Shown here: piece after piece, positions 43,221-51,807 of the stretch
How the letters are laid out: every line of letters begins with the position of its first letter
How positions within the stretch are numbered: the stretch's first letter is position 1
DNA from: Anaerolineales bacterium
Lineage (GTDB): Bacteria > Chloroflexota > Anaerolineae > Anaerolineales > RBG-16-64-43
Direction: 5' to 3'
DNA length: 55,198 nucleotides
NCBI GenBank assembly: GCA_016928575.1
Contig: JAFGKK010000016.1
Location: 1-55,198, forward strand
Translations under genes and position numbers: made by a program
Notes under the pieces: generated by a model
The model's input: only the letters and a program-made list of their open reading frames with translations
What the model was told of the DNA's origin: nothing
The model's database searches: none

Positions 43221-44276
43221 CTACTGCGGATCCCGGCAATCGTGCACGATCTGATTGATTGGATCCGGTTTTCCCAACACCCCGACGATATCCCCAGGAC
43301 GGAGTTTCTCGAAGCCGGAGGGATGCCACTCGATCCCGCCTTGCCGCTTTAGAAAAACGATGCTGATCCGATAAAGCTGTTCCAGATCGTGCAGGGTCTT
43401 GCCCCGAAAATTATAGCCGTCCGGAAACGCCACCGTCCCGAAGCACAGCGGGATGCCCTCGACCATGATCGGCGGGGTGATGTTGGCGCCGGCGGCGGTG
43501 GCCGCAAACACCGGCGAGGCGATGCCGGTGGCGCTGATCGCCTGGAATCCGAACTGTTGCTGCAGCGCGGCGGCGAAGTCATCGTCGAAAATCCGGATCA
43601 CGACATGGATCGAGGGACGGATTCCGCGGGCCTTGACGGCCATCTGCAAGTTCAGGCTGTCGTTTTGAGTGCAGAGGATGATGGTCCGCGCCCGGCGGAT
43701 GCCGGCCGCCTCCAGCATTTCTTCCTTGGTTCCGTCGCCGGGAATCACCGGGATGTCGAGCCGGCGGGTATTGGCGACCAAGTCGGCGGTCGGGGAAAGC
43801 TCAACCGCCACGACGTCCTGCTCCATATCGTGAAGCTGGCTGGCGACGCGGAAGCCCAGGTGACCCAAACCCACCAGGATGATGTGGTTGTTGAAGGTGG
43901 AGGCGACGGCCATTTCCCACTCCTTGCCCCGCGCGCGGCGGTTGAAAAACAGCGTGCCAAAATCCGCCAATCCGTAAGCCAGGGTGATGACGCCGATGAC
44001 CGGCATGAGAAAGTGGAACAGCTGCAGTACGAACGCCTGCGGAAAATCCCCCGAGGATTCCAAAAAGGTGGCGGACAGCACGAGGAAGACGCCCTCGACC
44101 GGGCCGGACAGCGGCTCGCCGCACCAAGCCGCGAGGCGGTAATACAACAGGCCGAACCCGACGATCGCCAGCAGAAACAACGCCAGAGGGTCTCGGAACT
44201 CCCGGAGGAGCAGGGAGGTGTCGCGCAGGCTGGCACGCCAGCTTCGGGTATATGTCCGGCTTCGCGATTTCCGCAT
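43221..44276 (-). CDS. TrkA-N/RCK-domain channel-like membrane protein
   Basis: About 351 residues from MRKSRSRTYTRSW. Transmembrane helix 1 is at about 33-49, a pore-like segment at 60-85, and helix 2 at 86-110. Then a TrkA-N Rossmann domain (HIILVGLGHLGFRVASQL, 131-148) and a RCK_C-type end (LRPGDIVGVLGKPDPI). This is the layout of two-TM potassium channels, but the filter position reads TFLESSGDFP instead of TVGYGD, so potassium selectivity is doubtful. The ATG at 44276 lacks a strong ribosome site; a TATAAT on this strand lies 70 nt upstream. It is convergent with leuB. Confidence 0.88.
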   Translation of the reverse strand: MRKSRSRTYTRSWRASLRDTSLLLREFRDPLALFLLAIVGFGLLYYRLAAWCGEPLSGPVEGVFLVLSATFLESSGDFPQAFVLQLFHFLMPVIGVITLAYGLADFGTLFFNRRARGKEWEMAVASTFNNHIILVGLGHLGFRVASQLHDMEQDVVAVELSPTADLVANTRRLDIPVIPGDGTKEEMLEAAGIRRARTIILCTQNDSLNLQMAVKARGIRPSIHVVIRIFDDDFAAALQQQFGFQAISATGIASPVFAATAAGANITPPIMVEGIPLCFGTVAFPDGYNFRGKTLHDLEQLYRISIVFLKRQGGIEWHPSGFEKLRPGDIVGVLGKPDPINQIVHDCRDPQ

Positions 44277-44347
44277 GGGAATGCCGTTTGAGACCGAAGC
44301 CGCCGACTGTGGATTTGGACGGGGACAACCAATCGGCCTCAAACGGT

Positions 44348-44353
44348 ATTATA
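44348..44353 (-). promoter_or_regulatory. -10 element of the channel-like gene
   Basis: TATAAT on the minus strand, with only a weak -35 (CTTGGG, 16 nt upstream). It implies a leader of about 65 nt. Confidence 0.45.
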
Positions 44354-44426
44354 CATAAATCCCCCGCGCCCCAAGCGGATTCGGAAGCCGAAGCAGGATC
44401 CTGCCTGCCGATGCGCATGAAAATTA

Positions 44427-44455
44427 TTGCTGGGATACCGGGAAAATGCTAAAAT
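44427..44455 (+). promoter_or_regulatory. extended -10 promoter of the TPR metalloprotease gene
   Basis: TTGCTG at 44427-44432, a 17-nt spacer and TAAAAT at 44450-44455, preceded by TGC, which makes an extended -10. Transcription would start near 44462, about 28 nt before the ATG. Confidence 0.65.
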
Positions 44456-44489
44456 CAACCCAGCTGACCGGATGGGGAGATCCGCAGAT

Positions 44490-46775
44490 ATGGCGAGAGA
44501 CTTCAGCCAAGTTCTCCAACAGGCGATGGAATTTTATGTCGCCGGACAGATCGTGGAAGCGCGGGCGTTGCTTCTGGATGTCGTCCGCGCCGACTCCAAA
44601 TTGGAGGCCGGCTGGATGTTCCTCTCCTACACCTTGGAGGATCCGGGGCAGAAGGCGGATTGCTTGCGCAAGGTGCTGGCGCTGAATCCGCAGAACACGG
44701 AGGCGAAAGCCGCGCTGGAGAAGCTCGAGAACGTGCTGCACGAAGGGCCGAAACCGCCGCCGCGGACCGCAGAACTGCTCGGCGAAACCCCTTTGATTGT
44801 TCCCGCCGAATCCGCCGCCGCCCGAGGCGCGCTGCCGGATGAATCCCCCGTCGCCCCCGAGGACGTTCCCCCGATCGCCGCGGCGGACCGGCCCGGTGAA
44901 TCCACCGCCGTCCGGAATACGGCCTCCACCCCGCCGGAGGCTTCCCAAACGCGGGAAACCCTCCTGCACGCCGCACCGTTTACCGTCGATATCGACCATG
45001 TGGAAGAGGACCTATCCGTGATTGCGGACAATCTCCTTCCCGTGATCGAGCCCGGCGTAAAAACCAAAACCAGCCCCACACCAAAGGCACAGCCCTCCGA
45101 ATCGCAAGCGGGGACGGAAAAGAAAAGCCCGGTTTCATCACTCCCGCCGGCTGCACCGTTTGTGCAATCCGGTGAAATTCCCGCCCAAAAGACGGTCCGG
45201 CGCACCGGCGGACTGCAAAAGCCGGTTGCACCGGTAGACCGCGCAAAAACCGGCACTCCCGAAACCGCCGAACAGAAATCGGAGCAACCCAAGAAAAGGG
45301 GGGTCGGTTGTACCTGCACAGCCGCTTTGTTGGGGTTGGTTCTCCTGGTTGCGGCAGCCGGTGGCGGATTGTGGGCTACGGGCAACCTTCCACCCGAAAT
45401 CCTCGTCTGGCTGACGCCCCAGAGCCAGCCGCCGGCCGCCGCCGTCACGGAAACTGACAGTACCCCCATCCGTTTGATCCTTCCGCCGGAATCCACCAAA
45501 ACGCCGGTGCCGAGCATCACCTCCACGCCGACCATCACCGAAACCCCGACCCTCACCACGACCCCGACCCTCGCGCCGCCGGACCCGACCGTACAGGCGG
45601 ATATCGATCGGTTGATGGCGGAGGTGCAGGACCTGAGGGGATTGGACATGGACGAAGACGTTCCGGTGTACGTTGTTGATCTGACCCAGGCGGAATCGAT
45701 TCTGCAACAGGAGCTGGACAGGACCGGATACCGGGAAACCCTGCAAAACGAGGCCAAGTCCCTGTCGGTTCTGGGCTTCATCAAACCCACCTACGACCTG
45801 GCGGAATTCGCGCTTTCGCGCCTGGCCGACGGGGTGATGGGCTTCTATATGCCCAACACCCGGACGATCTACATCATCGGCAACCGCTTTGCGGGCATGG
45901 AGCGCTGGACCTTCACCCACGAATACAATCATGCCTTGGTGCATCACCATTTCCCGGCAGTCGGGATAATGGACGACGATCCTCTTTGTTTAAACGATTC
46001 ACAGCGTTGCGAGGCCATCCGCGCCTTGGTGGAGGGGGATTCGATGCTGATTATGGTCCAGTGGCTGGAGCAGTACGCGACCCCGTACGACATCCGCGAC
46101 ATCGAACTCTATCCCTACCCGTTCCTGCTCCCGCCGGGCCAAAACACGCCGCCGTGCTTTTCAAAAATGGTGGAGTTCGCGTATTACAACGGATTGAATT
46201 TCGTGGGAACCCTATGGTCTCTAGGAAGTTGGGCGCGGGTCAATCAGGCGTATCAAAATTTACCCGTCAGCACGGAGCAGATTTTGCACCCGCAGAAGTA
46301 CCTCAACGGAGAAAAACCGGCGGCCATGCGGGATCCGAAAATTGAAAACAAACTCGGGGACAGCTGGCGGTTGATCAAGTCCGATAGCTTGGGAGAATAC
46401 ATGACCTTTCTCCTCCTGAGTTACGGATCGGATAGCTTTGCCCAGATTCCCGCGGAAACCGCCCAAACCGCCGCCGCAGGCTGGGGCGGGGATCGTTATT
46501 ATGTGTATTCCGACTCGGCGCAGGAAGACCGAATTGTGCTGGCGGCCGAATGGACCTGGGATACGAACGCCGACGCGGCCGACTTTATGGTTGCCATGCA
46601 AGATTATTTGGATGAGCGGTTCCGAGGGGAGAAGCTCGGCCCGGCGCCGGGAGAATGCTGGGCGATGAACCAACAAACCGCCTGCCTTTTCCGCGGCGGG
46701 AAAAACATTTTGTGGATCATCGCGCCGGATTTATCCTTCTTGGAAGAGATACGATCCGCGTATACCGGCTATTGA
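44490..46775 (+). CDS. membrane-anchored TPR protein with HEYNH zinc-metalloprotease motif
   Basis: 761 residues from MARDFSQVLQQAMEFYVAGQ. Residues 1-85 hold TPR-like helices, about 90-270 a low-complexity Pro/Ala/Thr linker, and a transmembrane helix lies near 275-296 (ALLGLVLLVAAAGGGLWATG). Next is a Thr-Pro stalk like that of the lipoproteins, then an extracytoplasmic domain. It contains FTHEYNHALVHHH, an HExxH zinc site at His477-His481, with nearby acidic residues as possible third ligand. GGGGAGA precedes the ATG. This topology places TPRs in the cytoplasm and the protease outside, suggesting signal transfer or envelope processing; the substrate is unknown. Confidence 0.85.
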   Translation: MARDFSQVLQQAMEFYVAGQIVEARALLLDVVRADSKLEAGWMFLSYTLEDPGQKADCLRKVLALNPQNTEAKAALEKLENVLHEGPKPPPRTAELLGETPLIVPAESAAARGALPDESPVAPEDVPPIAAADRPGESTAVRNTASTPPEASQTRETLLHAAPFTVDIDHVEEDLSVIADNLLPVIEPGVKTKTSPTPKAQPSESQAGTEKKSPVSSLPPAAPFVQSGEIPAQKTVRRTGGLQKPVAPVDRAKTGTPETAEQKSEQPKKRGVGCTCTAALLGLVLLVAAAGGGLWATGNLPPEILVWLTPQSQPPAAAVTETDSTPIRLILPPESTKTPVPSITSTPTITETPTLTTTPTLAPPDPTVQADIDRLMAEVQDLRGLDMDEDVPVYVVDLTQAESILQQELDRTGYRETLQNEAKSLSVLGFIKPTYDLAEFALSRLADGVMGFYMPNTRTIYIIGNRFAGMERWTFTHEYNHALVHHHFPAVGIMDDDPLCLNDSQRCEAIRALVEGDSMLIMVQWLEQYATPYDIRDIELYPYPFLLPPGQNTPPCFSKMVEFAYYNGLNFVGTLWSLGSWARVNQAYQNLPVSTEQILHPQKYLNGEKPAAMRDPKIENKLGDSWRLIKSDSLGEYMTFLLLSYGSDSFAQIPAETAQTAAAGWGGDRYYVYSDSAQEDRIVLAAEWTWDTNADAADFMVAMQDYLDERFRGEKLGPAPGECWAMNQQTACLFRGGKNILWIIAPDLSFLEEIRSAYTGY

Positions 46776-46866
46776 AAATCCCCGTCCCGGGTCGCCTGGA
46801 CCGACACGCCAATCGATCCGGTCTGGAAGCCGGAAAAAACCGTCCTTGGGTCCATACTTGAAAAAA

Positions 46867-47059
46867 GGGGCTGTCTAAATAGATAGGTAGGGCAGGTGGA
46901 AGATCGTCATGCCCGCGAGCTCTTAGCGGGCATCCAGAGACTTTGTCCTGTTTACCCGCGAAAAGGCCCTGGATTCCCGCTAAAAACACGCGGGAATGTC
47001 ATCTCAATAAGTATCTGGTCTCATCCATAATAAGAAAGTCCAACTTTTTAGACAGCCCC
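46867..47059. mobile_element. 193-bp MITE-like element
   Basis: Terminal inverted repeats GGGGCTGTCTAAA (46867-46879) and TTTAGACAGCCCC (47047-47059) are a perfect 13-bp match, bounding a 193-bp non-coding segment. Such ends are typical of transposon termini, but no transposase is present, so it would need to be moved in trans. A target-site duplication is not clear (flanks GAAAAAA and GAAAG). It contains a palindromic element at 46906-47002. Confidence 0.7.
46906..47002. repeat. nested palindromic repeat pair inside the MITE-like element
   Basis: GTCATGCCCGC to GCGGGCATCC, then GGATTCCCGC to GCGGGAATGTCAT: two hairpins in mirrored order, the same plan as the elements at 62 and 7440 but with different arm sequence. 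Confidence 0.6.
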
Positions 47060-47164
47060 GAAAGCCTCCAACAGGAAGCGGTTTTTCCGGATCGTTGGCT
47101 GTCTTCCTCACGCGCGGCAAACGGTTCCGAATCGCGGCGGACGACGGGTTTTCCCGGTCGGCGA

Positions 47165-49777
47165 TCAACACTCGCTGTAGCCGCAGGAATAGCATTTCCG
47201 GCAGCCTTCTTCGTTAACCACAGCGGCTTCGCCGCACTGCGGGCACAGATCCCCGATTTTCATTTTTATCTGGCCCGGCGCGAGTGTTTCCACATCGGCG
47301 GGCGGCAGTTTGCCGGTCTTTTCGGAATCCCCATCCGGCATGGCGCCCTCCAAATAATCGGCCAGGACGTGGGCCACGCCGTCCGGGAGCGACAGGACTC
47401 GGTTTGGTCCGAAGCCCAGCGGGCGGCCGCCGCCGATTCCGGCCAGCTGGCGGACAACCTCGAGCAGGCGGTCCTTGGGCGGAACCGGAGACCCGAGCCG
47501 CAGGATGTAGGAAATCAACCGCCCCAGGGCTTCCGAAACGGCCGCCGTTTCCGAGCCGGCCTTGGCCGTGGCGATGAACACCTCAAACGGCTGCAGGCCG
47601 TTGTTTTCATTGACCGTCACGAATGCCTTGCCGAGCGGGGTATCGACCTGGAAGGTTGAGCCCGGAAGCCGCCGCGGGCGCGGCCGCTTGGTCTCGTACC
47701 ACAAAGGAATGGATTGGTCGCTGGAAGGCGACGCCGTCGGTATCATCGTCACGGGGTGGGGGGCGCTTTCGGGGGGAGAGGTGAGGATGCTGACATCCTG
47801 GCCTTTGCTCTTCGCCGTCTGTGCCGTTTCCAGGACGACCTGTTGGCGCGAACCGGTGATGAAGACGGTGGTTCCCTTGCAGCCCAACTCCCACGCCATC
47901 TGGTAGGCGCGCGCGACGTCGGTTTCGGCCGCCTCCGGCGGAAAATTGATCGTTTTCGAAAGGCTGTTGTCGACAAAAGCCTGCAGGGAAGCCTGCATGC
48001 GGACGTGTTCCTCGGCGGTGATATCCTGGGAGACGACGAACCGATCGCGAAACGCCTGCGGAAGTTCCTGGACGTCCTGGCAGGAACCCTGCTGGATGAC
48101 CTTTTCCACGACCTGCTGGCGTTCTTGTTCGTCCAGTTTCAATTCCTTGAGCGATGATTCAAACAAGGGTGAAATGTACGGCAGCTGCAGGTCCTGACCG
48201 TTGTCGTTGACATGGCGGATGTAGGCTAGGGCGAACACCGGCTCGCAGCCGTATCCTTCGCAGCCGGCCACCGTGGCGATCGTCCCGGTGGGGGCGATGG
48301 TGCACTGGGCCGCGTTGCGCAGGCCGTGGGTTTTTATCCCCTGGGTGATTTCCCCCCAATCCAGGTCCGGGCGGCGGAAATCCCTCGCATGGGGTGTAAG
48401 AGGCCGCGGGGGCTCCCAACGCAGGCGAGTTTGATCGTACACGCTGCCTTCGATTACCGGAAACGGGCCGCGCTGGCGGGCAAGGGCGATGCTGGTTTTC
48501 ATCGCGTGGAAGCGGATGAATTCCATCACCTGCGAAGCGAATTCCTGCCCTTCCGGGGAACCGTAGCGGATACCGGCGTGATACATCAGGTCCGCCAGGC
48601 CCATCAACCCCAAGCCGATCCGGCGGGCCCGGAAGGCGGCTTCCTTCAATTGGGGCACAGCCGGAACGTAGACGTTCATCGAAACCACGTCGTCGAGAAA
48701 ACGGGTGGAGAGCGCGACATCCTTGCGCATTTTTTCCCAATCGACGGACCGGCCCCGGCCGAAGTGGCGGGAGAGGTTCAGGGATCCGAGGCAGCAATTC
48801 TCGTAAGGCCCGAGCCACTGCTCGCCGCACGGATTTGTGGCTTCCAGGTCGTAGAGGTGGGAGACCGGGTTTTCGCGGTTGGCGGTATCGAGGAAAAGGA
48901 CGCCGGGTTCTCCGTTGTGATGCGCCTGATGGACGATTTTGTCGAACAGGTCGCGCGCCCGGAGGGTTCTATAGGTGCGGATGGGAATCCCAGCCCGTTC
49001 GGCCTGTTCCAGCGTGCCATGGAAAGTGCGGTACCCTGGCGCGTAGACGTCCGGAAACCGCAGGGACCAATCGCCATCGTTTTTTACCGCTTCCATAAAG
49101 GAATCCAGCATGCCGACCGAAATATTGAAGTTGGTGATCGCTTTTTCGTCGGTCTTGCAGGTGATGAATTCCTCGATATCCGGATGGTCGATGCGCAGCA
49201 CCGCCATATTGGCCCCGCGGCGGGTTCCGCCCTGGGCGATCTCGCCGAAGGCCTTGTCGTAGACCCGCAGGAATCCGACCGGACCGGTGGCTTGGCCTGA
49301 GGAGGAATTGACCAACGCGCCCTTGGGCCGGATTCGCGAGAAGGAAAAACCGTTCCCGCCTCCGGTCTGCTGGATAAGGGCGGCGTTGCGCAGGGTTTGA
49401 AAAATGCCGGATTCTTCGCGGCCCATGTCGTCGGAAATGGGCAGGACAAAGCAGGCGGCCAGCTGACCGAGCGGCGTCCCGGCGCCGGTGAAGGTGGGGG
49501 AGTTGGGAAAGAACCGCAGGCCGGCGAGAATTTCATAAAAAGCCTTGGCCGTTTCGGTCACGTCGCCGCCGAATTCGGCTTCGGCCTGCGCAACGTAGCC
49601 GGCCACGCGCCAAATCATTTCCTCGACCGACTCGGCCGGCTTTCCGTCGGGGCCCCTGCGCAAATAACGCTTCTCCAGGATGATCCGGGCGTTGGGGGAT
49701 AAAACCACCGGCTCCAATGAAGGACGGCCGTTTCCATTGACCTTCGATTTTTCAGAGACGGCGGTGGTTTGGCTCAT
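47165..49777 (-). CDS. nrdJ: adenosylcobalamin-dependent (class II) ribonucleotide reductase
   Basis: 870 residues. Reduces ribonucleotides to deoxyribonucleotides using B12 radical chemistry, with or without oxygen. [15 protein letters not shown] and [18 protein letters not shown] open the barrel; [20 protein letters not shown] carries the active-site Cys-x-Glu and the cysteine pair. [20 protein letters not shown] binds substrate phosphate. A DUF-type linker and a C-terminal zinc ribbon ([10 protein letters not shown] to [12 protein letters not shown]) close the chain, with terminal cysteines for re-reduction. AGGAGG 6 nt upstream fixes the ATG at 49777. It is cotranscribed behind nrdR. Confidence 0.95.
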   Translation of the reverse strand: MSQTTAVSEKSKVNGNGRPSLEPVVLSPNARIILEKRYLRRGPDGKPAESVEEMIWRVAGYVAQAEAEFGGDVTETAKAFYEILAGLRFFPNSPTFTGAGTPLGQLAACFVLPISDDMGREESGIFQTLRNAALIQQTGGGNGFSFSRIRPKGALVNSSSGQATGPVGFLRVYDKAFGEIAQGGTRRGANMAVLRIDHPDIEEFITCKTDEKAITNFNISVGMLDSFMEAVKNDGDWSLRFPDVYAPGYRTFHGTLEQAERAGIPIRTYRTLRARDLFDKIVHQAHHNGEPGVLFLDTANRENPVSHLYDLEATNPCGEQWLGPYENCCLGSLNLSRHFGRGRSVDWEKMRKDVALSTRFLDDVVSMNVYVPAVPQLKEAAFRARRIGLGLMGLADLMYHAGIRYGSPEGQEFASQVMEFIRFHAMKTSIALARQRGPFPVIEGSVYDQTRLRWEPPRPLTPHARDFRRPDLDWGEITQGIKTHGLRNAAQCTIAPTGTIATVAGCEGYGCEPVFALAYIRHVNDNGQDLQLPYISPLFESSLKELKLDEQERQQVVEKVIQQGSCQDVQELPQAFRDRFVVSQDITAEEHVRMQASLQAFVDNSLSKTINFPPEAAETDVARAYQMAWELGCKGTTVFITGSRQQVVLETAQTAKSKGQDVSILTSPPESAPHPVTMIPTASPSSDQSIPLWYETKRPRPRRLPGSTFQVDTPLGKAFVTVNENNGLQPFEVFIATAKAGSETAAVSEALGRLISYILRLGSPVPPKDRLLEVVRQLAGIGGGRPLGFGPNRVLSLPDGVAHVLADYLEGAMPDGDSEKTGKLPPADVETLAPGQIKMKIGDLCPQCGEAAVVNEEGCRKCYSCGYSEC

Positions 49778-49814
49778 GCCTTCCTCCTGGGAAAGGGTGT
49801 GAATCCCGGCCGCG

Positions 49815-50270
49815 TCAACCGTTTTCCAGCAGCAAGGAGTTGATTTCATCACGGATCGACCGCAGGTCATCGAACCGAAGGTAGACGATCGCGAAGCGAA
49901 TGTAGGCGATGTGATCGAGCTCTTTCAGGGCGGAGATCACCATGTCCCCGATAACGCGGCTGGAGATCTCGGGTTTGTTCATCTGTTGCAGCGCGGCTTC
50001 CACTTCACCGACGATGCGGTCGATCTCCGAAGCCGGAACGGGGCGCTTGGCGCAAGAGATGCGTATCCCGCGGGAAAGCTTTTCCCGATCGAATTCTTCG
50101 CGCGTGCCGTCGTGTTTGACGATCAACGGCGTCGAGACGATCGGCCTTTCATATGTCGTAAACCGCTGTCGGCAATCCAAGCACTCTCGGCGTCGCCGGA
50201 CGCCACCCCGTGAATCATGGGTGGTATCAATGACCTTTGCATCTTCCTTTCCACAAAAAACACAGCGCAT
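49815..50270 (-). CDS. nrdR: transcriptional repressor NrdR
   Basis: 151 residues. The N-terminal zinc ribbon has Cys3, Cys6, Cys30 and Cys33 ([31 protein letters not shown]). An ATP-cone follows ([19 protein letters not shown]) that binds ATP/dATP and represses ribonucleotide reductase genes. Length is typical. There is no ribosome site; the promoter -10 lies only 10 nt before the ATG, suggesting a leaderless mRNA. It sits directly upstream of nrdJ, its expected target. I could not see paired NrdR boxes. Confidence 0.96.
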   Translation of the reverse strand: MRCVFCGKEDAKVIDTTHDSRGGVRRRRECLDCRQRFTTYERPIVSTPLIVKHDGTREEFDREKLSRGIRISCAKRPVPASEIDRIVGEVEAALQQMNKPEISSRVIGDMVISALKELDHIAYIRFAIVYLRFDDLRSIRDEINSLLLENG

Positions 50271-50280
50271 TAGAACATTT

Positions 50281-50310
50281 ATTCTACGCCAAAAATGGGG
50301 ATTCAGTCAA
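50281..50310 (-). promoter_or_regulatory. promoter of the nrdR-nrdJ operon (leaderless)
   Basis: On the minus strand TTGACT (50310-50305), an 18-nt spacer and TAGAAT (50286-50281). The nrdR ATG begins at 50270, so the transcript start should fall within a few bases of it. TAGAA and TTCTA form a small dyad over the -10 and start region. Confidence 0.6.
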
Positions 50311-50700
50311 CTTCATCCCGACATCTCCGGTAGATTTTCATTTTATCATCGGCAAACACCGGAATCAACCGATTTGGAAGGCATGAACCTTAAAAAATTA
50401 ATGATTGTGGATAAGTTATGCCTCACCCAGGGGAGTCAAATGATCGAACTACATGGCGGGACGAATCTTTGGTGCCATCAAAGGATGGCGAATACTAGGA
50501 AATCCGTACCGGATATGGATAGAGGAATAAGAACAGATGACTTACACGTATGAAAAGCATGAGTGATTCAACGGACTCTGCCGGTTACCGCAAGCCTCCT
50601 TAAAGTGAAAAAAGGAATAGTATCGATCCCCTTTTCCGTAAATCCGCGCAAGCGATCGGTCCCCTGCAGGCGTTACAAATAACGGGGCGGACCCAGTATT
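50311..50700. other. spacer without a supported gene
   Basis: AT-richer than its surroundings. Short frames exist on the plus strand, but none has a ribosome site plus a credible protein. No tRNA-like cloverleaf was seen. It separates the nrdR promoter from the L25 terminator. Confidence 0.5.
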
Positions 50701-50757
50701 AAAAAAAACCAGCCATGGACCCGCTTCGAGGTCTTGCATTAGCGGCGACATGGCTGG
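50701..50757 (-). terminator. intrinsic terminator of the L25 gene
   Basis: Read on the minus strand: CCAGCCATG (50757-50749) pairs with CATGGCTGG (50717-50709), followed by eight T. A second inner stem, CCGCT with AGCGG, fills the loop. It lies 24 nt after the rplY stop. Confidence 0.85.
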
Positions 50758-50780
50758 AGGTTGTTGGGGAAATGCGAAAT

Positions 50781-51500
50781 CTATTTCTTGGCTTCTTTTG
50801 GCTCCTGCGTCTGCTTCGCTTCCTTGGCGGGAGCCTCCTTGCTTGCTTCCTCCTCTTCTTCGCCTTCTTCCAGTTTCTTGCCCTTCTCGATCACTTCCAC
50901 TTCGGCCGGGACGGCCGCCGCCGGCGCCGCCGCCACTTCTTCTTCGGCCATTTGGGCCGTGACGGTCACCACGGTCTCGTTGGGATCCATAAGCACGCGG
51001 ATGCCCGCGGGCAGGACGATGTTCTCAATCGCGATGGAATCCCCGATTTTTTCAAGCGGAGCGAGGTCGACCTGGATGACGTTGACCAGATCCTTCGGAA
51101 GGCATTCCACTTCGAGGTCGTTCAGCACGGGCACCAAAATACCGCCGAAATCGCGGACGGCGGCGGATATGCCCGTAAATTGCAACGGGACGTGGACGCG
51201 GATCTCACGGTCGGTCGGAACGGCGTAGAAATCCACGTGCAGGATTGTACGTCGTACCGAATTCCGCTGAATATCGCGCAGAAGAACCGAATAATCCTTT
51301 TGGCCGACCTTCAGCCGAACCAAGGTCGAACCGGTAAGACTGTTTAAAACGGTGGATGCGGCCTTGGCGTCCAATTCAATCGGGGTAGCCTCAATCCCGG
51401 GCCCGTAGATCACGGCGGGAATCTTACCGGAATTGCGCAATGCGAATAATCCTTTCCCGACCGCGGTTCGGGCATTGCCCTGAAGTTCGATGTCACTCAT
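50781..51500 (-). CDS. rplY: 50S ribosomal protein L25/general stress protein Ctc
   Basis: 239 residues, the long Ctc form. The N-terminal L25 domain binds 5S rRNA (RTAVGKGLFALRNSGKIPAV, ILHVDFYAV); the TL5 C-terminal beta domain follows (GGILVPVLNDLEVECLPKDL). It ends in a charged Glu/Lys/Ala tail (EEGEEEEEASKEAPAKEAKQ). The ATG at 51500 (MSDIELQGNARTAVGKG) has AGGAAGG upstream; a longer frame to 51644 would cross the promoter region and is rejected. It is divergent from the metallo-hydrolase gene. Confidence 0.93.
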   Translation of the reverse strand: MSDIELQGNARTAVGKGLFALRNSGKIPAVIYGPGIEATPIELDAKAASTVLNSLTGSTLVRLKVGQKDYSVLLRDIQRNSVRRTILHVDFYAVPTDREIRVHVPLQFTGISAAVRDFGGILVPVLNDLEVECLPKDLVNVIQVDLAPLEKIGDSIAIENIVLPAGIRVLMDPNETVVTVTAQMAEEEVAAAPAAAVPAEVEVIEKGKKLEEGEEEEEASKEAPAKEAKQTQEPKEAKK

Positions 51501-51588
51501 GCCAACCTTCCTGGGAGCGCCTCGGGCCGGTTTACGGCCCCCTTCGCTCCATTTGGATTTTTCCCAGGTTTTTTGGGAAAGCCGCGAG

Positions 51589-51617
51589 ATTCTAACGGCT
51601 TCCCGCCCCTGCGTCAA
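51589..51617 (-). promoter_or_regulatory. sigma-70-type promoter of rplY
   Basis: On the minus strand TTGACG (51617-51612), a 17-nt spacer and TAGAAT (51594-51589). The implied leader of about 80 nt contains two small hairpins, TTTCCCA with TGGGAAA and GGCCG with CGGCC, before the ribosome site. Confidence 0.7.
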
Positions 51618-51708
51618 GAAAGCAACCCGGTCCAAGCCTTTCAAGGGCCTCGGAGTTATCTGGTCCGAAGTATGCCTGGGGATTTGTTGTTTCAGCCGGA
51701 AAAGTAAT

Positions 51709-51759
51709 CGGACAATAACTGTCCGAAAACTTGATTTCTCTTTATTTCTATGCTATTCT
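51709..51759 (+). promoter_or_regulatory. promoter and upstream palindrome of the metallo-hydrolase gene
   Basis: TTGATT at 51731-51736, a 17-nt spacer and TATTCT at 51754-51759. Five bases upstream of the -35 is a perfect inverted repeat, CGGACA-ATAAC-TGTCCG (51709-51725), a candidate activator site. Confidence 0.55.
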
Positions 51760-51807
51760 CGCGCATGACCTTATCGCCATGAACGGTGTCTGGGAGGCAA
51801 CTGCGCC

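Larger units (their letters stand above)
46776..47164. other. spacer occupied by a MITE-like element
   Basis: There is no supported gene between the metalloprotease stop and the nrdJ stop. Half of the spacer is the 46867-47059 element. The left flank is short and the right flank (47060-47164) shows nothing notable. Confidence 0.5.

Noticed and set aside
49942-50553. 203-residue plus-strand frame over nrdR and the spacer
   Set aside because: Most of it is antisense to nrdR, and the remainder has no ribosome site or coherent protein features.
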